This document shows, one piece after another, positions 8,635-17,310 of a DNA stretch of 32,403 bases. The position numbers and the translations under genes are program-made. The DNA is from Candidatus Niyogibacteria bacterium RIFCSPLOWO2_01_FULL_45_48 (GTDB lineage Bacteria; Patescibacteriota; Minisyncoccia; HO2-45-28), in NCBI GenBank assembly GCA_001819395.1, contig MHMQ01000002.1, forward strand, positions 1 through 32,403, read 5' to 3'. The notes under the pieces were generated by a model. The model was not told the DNA's origin, searched no databases, and was given only the letters and a program-made list of their open reading frames with translations. The first letter of the stretch is position 1; every line of letters begins with the position of its first letter.

Positions 8635-9729
8635 CTATCTGTTTTTAAATCGGCTTATATTTGATAAAATTCCGGCTGCCGCAAGGGTGGCCGCAAGCGA
8701 TGATCCGCCCTGGCTTATGAACGGCAAGGTCAGTCCGGTAAGCGGAATAAGTCCGGCAAGCGCCGATATGTTTATAAACGCCTGCACAACTATAAGTATA
8801 ACTAGTCCCGAGCCAAGCAGTCCAGCAAAAACATCGGGAACGGATCTTAAAACAATGACTGCCCGCCACAAAAAGAACAAAAACAAAAAAACCAAAAAAG
8901 AAGTTCCGACAAAACCAAACTCTTCGCCGATTACTGCAAATATCGCATCAGCCGTCGGCTCGGGAAGATAATTGTATTTTTGGAGACCCTGTCCGAAACC
9001 TTTGCCGAAAATTCCTCCTGAACCCAGAGCGATGGAGGCTTGCCGCACCTGATAGCCGGCGCCCTGCGGATCATAATCGCGGTTCAAAAAGACCATGATT
9101 CGGTCTTTGGTATACGGCTTGAAATAAATCGCGACCGCGAGCAATATCAGCATAAAAATACCCATTAAACCGAGATGTTTTATTTTTCCTCCGCCAATGA
9201 AAAAAAGAAGAAATCCGGAAATAACAATGACTCCAAGCGTCCCCAAGTCCGGCTGTTTAAAAAATACGGCTCCCATCGCCAAAATCATCAAAAACATCGG
9301 CAAGGCTCCGAACTGCAAAGATCCGACGTCTTTTCCGCGGCTTGATAGCCAAGCCGCCACATACATGACAAATCCGATTTTCATAAATTCCGACGGCTGA
9401 AAAAAAATCGGCCCGAAACTAAGCCAGCGAGCGGCCCCTCCGCTTTCAAATCCGAGGCCGGGAATAAAAACCGCCAAGGTCAAAAAAAACCCGAACAAAA
9501 AGATCCAAAAGGCGGTTTTATGCCAAAAATGAAAATTTATTCTGTCGGTTATGTAAAAAAGAACCGCGCCAAGACCTAAACCCAACACAAGCTGGCGTAA
9601 AATCGGCTTAAAAGGCGACGAATCTTCTTCAAAAAGGCCGAGGGCGGCTGAAGATAAAACGAAAATACCGACTAAAACAAAAGCCGCTATCGTTAAAAAA
9701 AGGATAGTATCCCGGGGCCTTGACATCAA
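8635..9729 (-). CDS. ftsW: SEDS family lipid II polymerase / FtsW-like protein (start may be ATG at 9726)
   Basis: Multi-TM; 'GGAARWLSFGPIFFQPSEFMKIGFVMYVA', 'DYDPQGAGYQVRQASIALGSGGIFGKGFGQGLQKYNYLPEPTADAIFAVIGEEFGFVG', 'PFISQGGSS'. Confidence 0.92.
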   Translation of the reverse strand: MMSRPRDTILFLTIAAFVLVGIFVLSSAALGLFEEDSSPFKPILRQLVLGLGLGAVLFYITDRINFHFWHKTAFWIFLFGFFLTLAVFIPGLGFESGGAARWLSFGPIFFQPSEFMKIGFVMYVAAWLSSRGKDVGSLQFGALPMFLMILAMGAVFFKQPDLGTLGVIVISGFLLFFIGGGKIKHLGLMGIFMLILLAVAIYFKPYTKDRIMVFLNRDYDPQGAGYQVRQASIALGSGGIFGKGFGQGLQKYNYLPEPTADAIFAVIGEEFGFVGTSFLVFLFLFFLWRAVIVLRSVPDVFAGLLGSGLVILIVVQAFINISALAGLIPLTGLTLPFISQGGSSLAATLAAAGILSNISRFKNR

Positions 9730-9731
9730 TT

Positions 9732-10943
9732 TTATAATAGCCCTTTTTTGGCTCTAAAAACAGCCTTTTTGAAGATGCGCCCGCGGTCAAATTCATTTTT
9801 AAACATATTGAAACTGCTGGCTCCCGGAGAAAAAAGTATGACATCGCCCTTTTTCGCAAACCCAAAAGCCATTTTAACGCCTTCTTCAAGAGAACCGGCA
9901 CGCAAAGCCTTGAAAAAATGTATTTTATCCGAAGCCCCGCCCGGAAGCAGAATGACTTTTTTCAATCCTCTGATTTTTTTTGAAAATTCGGCGTAATTCA
10001 GTTTCTTGTCTTCCCCTCCAGCAATCAAAATAACGCGGGAAGGGCCGATCTTGAAACTTTTTTCAACCTCATGCAGACTGAAAATCGCAGCCCCCGGATT
10101 TGTGGCCGTGGTGTCGTTTACAACGCGAATACCCTTAAACTCGCCGAGATATTCCGTTCGCCCCTCGGCCGACCTAAAGGATTTCAGGCGTTTTTTTATA
10201 TCTTGGGATCCGATTCCCAAAAACGAAGCGACTTTTACGGCAACATCGGATTTGCCCGACCACAGAAAATCTCCCCTGGTTTGATATCTGAAAATATTCT
10301 CCTTCGTCTTTTTATATTCGTTAAAGTTATGATAACGATTCAGATGATCCGGAAATATATTGGTTATGATGGCGTAGCGCGGACTTGTTTCCATCCCCTC
10401 CAAATTAAAGCTTGAAAGTTCGTAGACAAAAAAATCCGGCATTTTTTTTAAGTTTATAAGCGACTCTAGGGCCGAGTATCCGGGAATATTGCCGATAAGC
10501 CGAACTTTGAAACGCGAACCAAGGAGATGCGCCAAAAGTGCGGCTGTTGTTGTTTTGCCTTTGGTGCCGGTTACTCCTATTATCTTTTCTCTCGGTATTA
10601 GGTTGAAAAAAATTTGTGTTTCGGATAATACTTCTTTTCCCAAGCGTTTGGCGTATCTGATGTAAGGCGAATTGGCCGGCATTGCCGGATTTTTGATGAT
10701 TATATCGGCTTGTTTAAAGTCGGAAAACCTGTGACGTCCTAAAACGAATTTAATTTTCCCGTTAGAAAGTTTTTTTATCAGCGGTCCGAAGTCTCTTGCA
10801 GGTCTTAGATCGGTTATCGTAAGTCCGGCCCCGGCCTTTAGAAAAAACTTCACAACACCCTCTCCTCCGCCCTGCAGACCGAGCCCGGCTATGAGTATTT
10901 TTTTGCCCTCAAAAACACGTTTGGCCTTGGTTAAGAGGTTCAC
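9732..10943 (-). CDS. murD: UDP-N-acetylmuramoylalanine--D-glutamate ligase
   Basis: Mur ligase 'GVTGTKGKTTTAALLAHLL', 'NIFPDHLNRYHNFNEYKKTKENIF', 'VNDTTATNPGAAIFSL'; start codon GTG. Confidence 0.92.
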   Translation of the reverse strand: MNLLTKAKRVFEGKKILIAGLGLQGGGEGVVKFFLKAGAGLTITDLRPARDFGPLIKKLSNGKIKFVLGRHRFSDFKQADIIIKNPAMPANSPYIRYAKRLGKEVLSETQIFFNLIPREKIIGVTGTKGKTTTAALLAHLLGSRFKVRLIGNIPGYSALESLINLKKMPDFFVYELSSFNLEGMETSPRYAIITNIFPDHLNRYHNFNEYKKTKENIFRYQTRGDFLWSGKSDVAVKVASFLGIGSQDIKKRLKSFRSAEGRTEYLGEFKGIRVVNDTTATNPGAAIFSLHEVEKSFKIGPSRVILIAGGEDKKLNYAEFSKKIRGLKKVILLPGGASDKIHFFKALRAGSLEEGVKMAFGFAKKGDVILFSPGASSFNMFKNEFDRGRIFKKAVFRAKKGLL

Positions 10944-10947
10944 GCGG

Positions 10948-12528
10948 TTAAAAACTATTTCTATAAATCACTCTGCCGGGCTTTGCGCCAAGGGTTCCGT
11001 CAACCAAAGCCGCAATCCCGTTTACAAAAACCCACTTTATTCCCCGGCTCAATTGCGATGGGTTTTTGTAATCGGCCGTGTCGCCGATGGTTAGCGGATC
11101 AAAAACAGCAATATCGGCAAAAAATCCTTTTTTAAGCGAACCCCTGTTATTCAGGCCGGCGATCTCGGCCGGAAGCGCGGTCATTTTGCGGACAGCTTCT
11201 TCCCAAGTTAGAATTCCCATTTCCCTGACCAGCATCTTAAACGCGCGGCTAAACGCCCCGAAAGACCTCGGATGCGTTAAATTTGAGCCTGTTTTGCCGG
11301 GACTAAGTCCGTAACCGTCCGAGGATATTGCTGTATAATCTTTTTTGGAAAGCTCAAACAGATTTTCTTCCGATATCGCTTCGTTAAAGATGCTTACTTG
11401 CAAATCATTAGTTGCCAAAAGCTCAATTATTGTTTCTTCCGGACTCAGGCCGGCGTTATCGGCAATATCCTTCAAACTTTTTCCGATAACGCCGGTATCT
11501 TTTAGGGTCGAGGCTATTATTATTTTTTCGTAATGCAAAGTAAGCGTCCGAAGTTCTTCCGTTATTTTATTTTTCATATTATCGTTTGAGAGTTTTTCCA
11601 GGATGTCGGAAGACTGGCCGGATACGGCCCATTCCGGCAGTAAAAGATATAAATCGGATCCGGTCGCCGTGTAAGGAAAAAAGTCCGCGGTTATTTTAAG
11701 CCCGTCGGCCCTCGCGCGTTCTATTATTTCCAGAGCCGACTTCTGTTTGGGCCATGATTTCTTACCCAAAACCTTAAAATGTGAAATATGACTTTTTGAG
11801 TTTGAGGCCCTGGACAAGCTGACTATTCTGGAAACGGCGCCCACTATGCCAGCCCCTTCGTCAGCCAAGTGGTGAACCGACGTGCCCGAAAGCCCTTTAA
11901 CCTGCGACAAAATACTCAAAACTTCTTCGTCGTCCGCAGCTTGTGAGTGTTCACGGCCGAGTCCGGTTGAAATACCCAAGGCCCCCTCCTCCATGGAAGC
12001 GTGAATCAAATAAAGGATTTTTTTTAAATCGTCTTGGTTTGCGGCAAGTCCGACGTCCATCCCCGAAGCCCTTCTTGCGGTTCCGTGGCCGACAAAAGAG
12101 CCGAAATTAATGGCCATGCGATGATTTTCAACTTCTCTTATGAATTCGCCGAAACTTTGCCAATTTATATTTGCTTTTGAGACATCGGCCCATTTTTGCA
12201 GATCTCCGATATCCGACGGCCGGGTTAGCGGTGCCAAAGATGAACCACAATTCCCTCCGATAATTGTTGTAACGCCCTGATAAAGAAGATTCTCTTGCGA
12301 CGGATAATCAAAGAGCGTCCAGTGGGTATCGGAATGATTGGTAAGATCTATCAGGCCCGGAACGGCATAAAGACCCGACGCGTCAATTTCAACAGAAGCG
12401 TGTTCCGAGTTTAAGTCGCCGATTTTTGCGACCCTGTCTCCTTCAATCCCGATATCGGATTTTTTGGGCGAATCACCCGATCCGTCAAAAATCGTGGCGT
12501 TTTTTATGATAGCCGAATATGAGGGCAT
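10948..12528 (-). CDS. N-acyl-D-amino-acid deacylase-like amidohydrolase
   Basis: 'GLYAVPGLIDLTNHSDTHW', 'LLYQGVTTIIGGNCGSSLAPL', 'SKSHISHFKVLGKKSW', 'AISSDGYGLSPGKTGSNLTHPRSFGAFSRAF'. Confidence 0.85.
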   Translation of the reverse strand: MPSYSAIIKNATIFDGSGDSPKKSDIGIEGDRVAKIGDLNSEHASVEIDASGLYAVPGLIDLTNHSDTHWTLFDYPSQENLLYQGVTTIIGGNCGSSLAPLTRPSDIGDLQKWADVSKANINWQSFGEFIREVENHRMAINFGSFVGHGTARRASGMDVGLAANQDDLKKILYLIHASMEEGALGISTGLGREHSQAADDEEVLSILSQVKGLSGTSVHHLADEGAGIVGAVSRIVSLSRASNSKSHISHFKVLGKKSWPKQKSALEIIERARADGLKITADFFPYTATGSDLYLLLPEWAVSGQSSDILEKLSNDNMKNKITEELRTLTLHYEKIIIASTLKDTGVIGKSLKDIADNAGLSPEETIIELLATNDLQVSIFNEAISEENLFELSKKDYTAISSDGYGLSPGKTGSNLTHPRSFGAFSRAFKMLVREMGILTWEEAVRKMTALPAEIAGLNNRGSLKKGFFADIAVFDPLTIGDTADYKNPSQLSRGIKWVFVNGIAALVDGTLGAKPGRVIYRNSF

Positions 12529-12559
12529 GAATCAGATGTGTGTATCTAATTGTACCTTT

Positions 12560-12871
12560 TTAAATAAAGACAAAAAAGAAGACGGCGAATACAATAAAGC
12601 CAGCCGTCCATATTCCCGCGCGCGCGGCAAAAACTTTTTCAAAACCAATGATGGTTTTTAACGCCTCCTGAAAAATAAGCGTTGATCCGAAAATTACGGA
12701 CAGTTTCCATAAAGCAATATCGGCAATAACCGCCGCGACAGACGAAACAATCAGAGCCTCAACTCCCCAAGAAAAAACCGCTGTAAAAAAAACCGATCCG
12801 GCAAAAACCAAAATCCACGGAGCAAAAAACAGTCCCAGAATAAGTAAAAGCATGAATAAAAATCTTTTCAT
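12560..12871 (-). CDS. Small membrane protein directly downstream of mreC
   Basis: 103-aa hydrophobic ORF overlapping mreC by 4 nt. Confidence 0.6.
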   Translation of the reverse strand: MKRFLFMLLLILGLFFAPWILVFAGSVFFTAVFSWGVEALIVSSVAAVIADIALWKLSVIFGSTLIFQEALKTIIGFEKVFAARAGIWTAGFIVFAVFFFVFI

Positions 12872-13587
12872 TTAAGAATATTTACCGAGTAAAGACTGTA
12901 AATATTGAACGGCTGTTTTACTTTCAAAGTTTTTACGGGCGCGCTGGGCGGAGTTTCTATTTCGGACACATAGCCGACAATATACGGCTGGTTAGTCAAA
13001 GAAAAGACCGCCGAACCGCTTTCCGCCTGAAAATCGCGCGGCAAGGTTATAGCAAACTCGTTATTGCCCATGCCGACTGCCGTAACGGATACCCCGGGTT
13101 TTGCGAGAAAAACATTTTGCTCAATTCCATAGCTAGAAAAAGAAACCACCCGGCTTGAGTCGTCAAAAACTTCGCTAACCGTCCCAATAATAATATTTTT
13201 ACCCGCCAAAACCAGCTGTCCTTGTTTTACTCCATCTTCGGCGCCCTTGCCAAGAATAAGCTGGTCGTAATTTATCGCCGGAGGTCTGAAAATAACCACA
13301 GCTTCGATAAAATTCTCGGGCAAATCCGCCTTTTCCTGCCGAAATTCAAAAAGGGACTTTTGGGTTTCGAGGTCGGCCAGTTTCAGCCGGAGCGCCGTAT
13401 TTTCTTTCAAAAGGGAGTTTTTTGAGGCAAGAAAATCGTACGATGAAGACAAAACCAGCGAACGTGCCGTTTTAATTTTTCTGAACACAAAAGAGGCAGC
13501 CGAATGTTTGAAAGTGGCCGAGAAAAAAAATAGAAACACGGCTCCCAGAACAAAAACGGCGCTTACCCACTTGAACTTCGGACTCAT
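12868..13587 (-). CDS. mreC: Rod shape-determining protein MreC
   Basis: N-terminal TM, coiled coil, β-domain 'LILGKGAEDGVKQGQLVLAGKNIIIGTVSEVFDDSSRVVSFS'; coupled to mreB. Confidence 0.88.
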   Translation of the reverse strand: MSPKFKWVSAVFVLGAVFLFFFSATFKHSAASFVFRKIKTARSLVLSSSYDFLASKNSLLKENTALRLKLADLETQKSLFEFRQEKADLPENFIEAVVIFRPPAINYDQLILGKGAEDGVKQGQLVLAGKNIIIGTVSEVFDDSSRVVSFSSYGIEQNVFLAKPGVSVTAVGMGNNEFAITLPRDFQAESGSAVFSLTNQPYIVGYVSEIETPPSAPVKTLKVKQPFNIYSLYSVNILK

Positions 13588-14636
13588 TGAGGAGAAACGT
13601 CTTCTTCCTTTTCCAGAAGAACATTTCTAAAATCGTTAAGATTCTCAAGAATTATCCCGCATCCCCTGACAACCGCGGTCATCGGGTCTTCGGCGACGCG
13701 CGTCGGAATTTTTGTTTCGTTTTCAACCATTTTGTCCAGCCCCTTAAGATACGCCCCTCCGCCAACCATGACTATTCCGCGATGCATGACGTCGGACACC
13801 AACTCCGGCGGCGTCATTTCGATAACTTCTTTGATTCCGTCAATCACCACTCTGACCGATTTGGCCGTGGCTTCGCGCACGTCCGAATCTGTTATTATAA
13901 CTTCTCTGGGAAGGCCCGTTACCAGATCGCGCCCCCTTACTACGCTTTCAAACGGCGTTTCCGGCTTCAGAGCCGTGCCGATCGCCATTTTGAGATCCTC
14001 GGCCGTCCTTTCGCCCAAAAGAAGTTTAAACTCGTCCCTTACGTAATTTATGATGTCATTATTAAACCGGTCGCCGGCAACGCGCAAATTCATGGATGAA
14101 ACCAGCCCCCCAAGAGATATAACGGCTATGTCCGTAGTTCCGCCGCCCATATCGACAACCATGTTGCCGACCGGCTCCAAAACAGGCATTCGGATGCCTA
14201 CGGCCGCCGCCATCGGTTCTTCCACAAGGTGAACTTCGCGCGCGCCCGAATTTCGCGCAGCATCCCTTACTGCTCTGCGTTCAACTTCGGTTATGCCGGA
14301 TGGTACGCCAACTACGACCGCGGGCCTGGTCAAAAAAGACGAGTTTGGCTGATGGACTTTTTTAATAAAATAAGAAAGCATTTCCTGAGTGATTTCGAAA
14401 TCGGATATGACCCCCTCAACCAGCGGTCTGATGACGGAAATATGCGCCGGGGTTCTGCCGACCATGCGTTTTGCTTCTGAACCGACGGCCACAACCTGCC
14501 CTGTTTTCTGATTCAGCGCGACAACAGACGGTTCGTTTATAACCACTCCGCGCCCTTCAGCATAAACCAAAACATTAGCAGTACCCAAATCAATGCCTAC
14601 GTCCTTTGAAAAAAGTTTAAAAAAATTATTTAACAT
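13584..14636 (-). CDS. mreB: Rod shape-determining actin homologue MreB
   Basis: 'DVGIDLGTANVLVYAEGRGVVINEPSVVALN', 'VVDMGGGTTDIAVISLGG', 'MVGGGAYLKGLD'. Confidence 0.97.
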   Translation of the reverse strand: MLNNFFKLFSKDVGIDLGTANVLVYAEGRGVVINEPSVVALNQKTGQVVAVGSEAKRMVGRTPAHISVIRPLVEGVISDFEITQEMLSYFIKKVHQPNSSFLTRPAVVVGVPSGITEVERRAVRDAARNSGAREVHLVEEPMAAAVGIRMPVLEPVGNMVVDMGGGTTDIAVISLGGLVSSMNLRVAGDRFNNDIINYVRDEFKLLLGERTAEDLKMAIGTALKPETPFESVVRGRDLVTGLPREVIITDSDVREATAKSVRVVIDGIKEVIEMTPPELVSDVMHRGIVMVGGGAYLKGLDKMVENETKIPTRVAEDPMTAVVRGCGIILENLNDFRNVLLEKEEDVSPQ

Positions 14637-15858
14637 GTTTTAAAAGTGTTTCCAGGCCGACCATTGAGCTTTCGCCATTGTTTCTGGCCTTAAGCTCAAT
14701 CTTATTTTCTGCCAATGTTCTGGAACTTGCAACAGCGCGCCAGACAATACCCAGCAAATCCGCGTCCGTCAATTTTTCTCCGGCCGAAACATTCTCACGA
14801 TCGTCGTACAAAACTTCTATACCGGCTTCGTTCAGGGTTTCATAAACTTCAACCGCCTGACTGTGTCCCCCCTCCAGCTCAACAAGGTGAACCCTAAACG
14901 GGCTCGACTCTTTAGGCCAAATAAGGCCTTTTTCGTTACGGTTTGTCTCCGCCAAAGCCCCCATTATTCTGGAGGGGCCCATACCGTAAGAACCCATCAC
15001 CACCGGCTTGGTTTGTCCTTTTTTGTCCTTATACGCAAGGCCGGCGGCATCGGAAAAACGCGTTCCCAATTTGAAAATATTCCCGACCTCTATTCCGTTT
15101 TCTTTTTTTATTTTTCCTTTTGAACATTTCGGGCACTTGCCGCCCTCCTTGGCTTGGGTTATTTCTTTATTCTGAGCGAAATCGCAAGACTCGCAATAAA
15201 AAATTTCGTCTTCGCCCGCTTCAGTCAGAACCTGAAACTCATGGGTGTATTCTTTGGTGAAACCTCCTCCGCCAGCCTCAACCACCATGGCTTCGAGTCC
15301 AAGACGTTTGAAAATATTTTTATACGCATCGGCGGTTTTCCAATAAAACAAGTCCAAATCCTTTTCGTCGATGTGAAAACTATAAAGATCTTTCATTACA
15401 AACTCCTTGGTTCGCAGAAGGCCGGCCCTGGCTCTCGGTTCGTCCCTGAATTTGGTCTGAATCTGGTAAAAAGACACCGGCAGGTCGCGAAAACTGGAAA
15501 TAAATTTTTTGAGAATCGGAGTCAAAACTTCTTCATGGGTAAACGCAAGCCCGTATTCCTGGCCCGACGAGTCTTTAACTTTATAAAGAACTTCCGTATC
15601 CCAGCGATCGGTGGCCCGCCAATATTTTTTGGAAATAAGGGCCGGCATTAAAAGCTCGGATGCGCCAAGAGCGTTCATTTCTTCGCGGATGACTTTGTTA
15701 ATTTTTTCGAGAACCCTCAGGCCCATCGGCAGAAAAGAATAAACACCCGAAGAATTTTTATCTATAAAACCGGCCCTAAGCAGGTAGCGGGTGCTCGCGT
15801 TCTCCTCGTCGGAAGGCCACTCTTTTAAGGTTTTTACGAAAAATTGCGATTGTTTCAT
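14626..15858 (-). CDS. proS: Proline--tRNA ligase, short form lacking the INS editing domain
   Basis: 'GVYSFLPMGLRVLEKINKVIREEMNALGASELLMPAL', 'TKFRDEPRARAGLLRTKEFVMKDLYSFH', 'IEVGNIFKLGTRFSDAAG', 'GSYGMGPSRIMGALAE'. Confidence 0.93.
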   Translation of the reverse strand: MKQSQFFVKTLKEWPSDEENASTRYLLRAGFIDKNSSGVYSFLPMGLRVLEKINKVIREEMNALGASELLMPALISKKYWRATDRWDTEVLYKVKDSSGQEYGLAFTHEEVLTPILKKFISSFRDLPVSFYQIQTKFRDEPRARAGLLRTKEFVMKDLYSFHIDEKDLDLFYWKTADAYKNIFKRLGLEAMVVEAGGGGFTKEYTHEFQVLTEAGEDEIFYCESCDFAQNKEITQAKEGGKCPKCSKGKIKKENGIEVGNIFKLGTRFSDAAGLAYKDKKGQTKPVVMGSYGMGPSRIMGALAETNRNEKGLIWPKESSPFRVHLVELEGGHSQAVEVYETLNEAGIEVLYDDRENVSAGEKLTDADLLGIVWRAVASSRTLAENKIELKARNNGESSMVGLETLLKHVK

Positions 15859-16931
15859 AATCTGAATTTGATATCTAAATAAGTAATAACCGCCATAAGC
15901 ATTATTAAAATAGCAAAACCTAGAGCATGAGCCAAGTTCCCTGTTTTTTGGCTGATCGGTCTTCCGCGCAACGCCTCTATAGCAAGAAACAAAATTCTTC
16001 CTCCGTCAAGAGCTGGAAACGGCATTAAATTTATAATTGCAAGGTTGATTGAAAGAGAAGCCGTGAACGTAAGCAGGGTTATTATGCCGAAATCCAAAAT
16101 ACCGGAAACCAGCGTAAAGATTCCCACCGGGCCGCTTATAAAACCGGCCACCGACTGTCCTGAAAAAAGAAGGCCTAGTATAAAAAGGAACCCGTCAGCG
16201 GTTCTTGCAAGCGCGATAAAAGTCAGTTCCAGGCCGACCACCGGCGACAAATACCATGGAGCCGTTATCTTCCCGACTTTCGCGGTTGCTACACCCAGAG
16301 GAATTTCGTTTTCGGCCAAATCGGCGGACAAAACAATATTTTGGCCGCTTCTTTCAATCTTTGCAGTTATGGTTCTGCCCGCGTTGTCCCCGGTAAAACG
16401 CTGTATTTCCGAAACATCCAGCGGACGAAGAACGTTTCCGGAATCTGTTTTAAGCTCCAGAATTTTGTCACCCATTTTAAAACCGGATCGTTCGGCTGCG
16501 GAGTCTTTGAGAACTTCGGTAACGGTTATGGATGCGTCCCGCACGCGTCCTGCCCAATAAGGATCCTCGGCATCGACCGGAATGCCCGCCGTGGCCACGG
16601 CGGAAAAAATAACAAAAGCTAAAATTATATTAAAAAGTACCCCGGCGAAAACAACGGCGAAACGCGCGTATATGCTCTTGGAAGCGAAGTTTTCGGGATC
16701 CGCGGAAACGGATTCGTTTTCGCCGGCTATTCTTACGAATCCGCCCAGCGGGAAAAGATTGAAAGAATAGAGAGTCTGGCCGTATTTAAAACCAAAAAGT
16801 CTCGGCGGAAATCCGAAACCGAATTCGTCAACCCGAACGCCGTTTTTGCGCGCGACAATGAAATGCCCGAATTCGTGCGCAAGTATCAAAACGGCCAGCA
16901 CGATTATAAAAATCGCGAGATCCAGAATCAT
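15855..16931 (-). CDS. rseP: M50 family site-2 metalloprotease (RseP/RasP-like)
   Basis: 'LAHEFGHFIVARKNGVRVDEFGFGFPPRLF', PDZ-like region, 'INLMPFPALDGGRILFLAIE'. Confidence 0.92.
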   Translation of the reverse strand: MILDLAIFIIVLAVLILAHEFGHFIVARKNGVRVDEFGFGFPPRLFGFKYGQTLYSFNLFPLGGFVRIAGENESVSADPENFASKSIYARFAVVFAGVLFNIILAFVIFSAVATAGIPVDAEDPYWAGRVRDASITVTEVLKDSAAERSGFKMGDKILELKTDSGNVLRPLDVSEIQRFTGDNAGRTITAKIERSGQNIVLSADLAENEIPLGVATAKVGKITAPWYLSPVVGLELTFIALARTADGFLFILGLLFSGQSVAGFISGPVGIFTLVSGILDFGIITLLTFTASLSINLAIINLMPFPALDGGRILFLAIEALRGRPISQKTGNLAHALGFAILIMLMAVITYLDIKFRL

Positions 16932-16938
16932 TAGTTAA

Positions 16939-16967
16939 ATTTTACACCGCCGCGGGTTTTTCTTCAA
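16939..16967 (-). promoter_or_regulatory. Promoter of rseP: TTGAAG-N17-TAAAAT, 7 nt before ATG; TAA of the -10 is the rpsP stop codon
   Basis: + coordinates: CTTCAA 16962-16967, ATTTTA 16939-16944, start CAT 16929-16931. Confidence 0.6.
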
Positions 16968-17268
16968 CGCCGGCATTTGCGGAAGTTTTCTCCTCCTTTT
17001 TGGATTTTTTTGAAACGTCTATCTTTTCGGACGAAATTATCTTTTTTGAGACAAAGAGATTGTGCGCCGTATCGGACGGCTTCGCGCCGACGGAAAGCCA
17101 GTATTTTACCCTTTCTTCTTTAATATCGGCTGTTTTTTGGCGGGGGTTGTATGAGCCAAGAAACTCAACGGCGCTTCCGGCCTTGGCCGAGCGTCTTTTG
17201 TCGTTAACCACGACCCTGAAAGAAGGGTCGTTTTTCCTCCCCACCCGCTGTAATCGTATGACTAACAT
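16942..17268 (-). CDS. rpsP: 30S ribosomal protein S16 with charged C-terminal extension
   Basis: 'MLVIRLQRVGRKNDPSFRVVVNDKRRSAKAGSAVEFLGSYNP'. Confidence 0.96.
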   Translation of the reverse strand: MLVIRLQRVGRKNDPSFRVVVNDKRRSAKAGSAVEFLGSYNPRQKTADIKEERVKYWLSVGAKPSDTAHNLFVSKKIISSEKIDVSKKSKKEEKTSANAGVEEKPAAV

Positions 17269-17275
17269 GGGGTAT

Positions 17276-17304
17276 AGTTTATAAAATTTTTAAGCATAAG
17301 TCAA
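17276..17304 (-). promoter_or_regulatory. Promoter of rpsP: TTGACT-N17-TAAACT, 7 nt before ATG
   Basis: + coordinates: AGTCAA 17299-17304, AGTTTA 17276-17281, start CAT 17266-17268. Confidence 0.65.
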
Positions 17305-17310
17305 GACGGT

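Noticed and set aside
13587-14099. 170-aa plus-strand ORF
   Set aside because: Antisense shadow of mreB.
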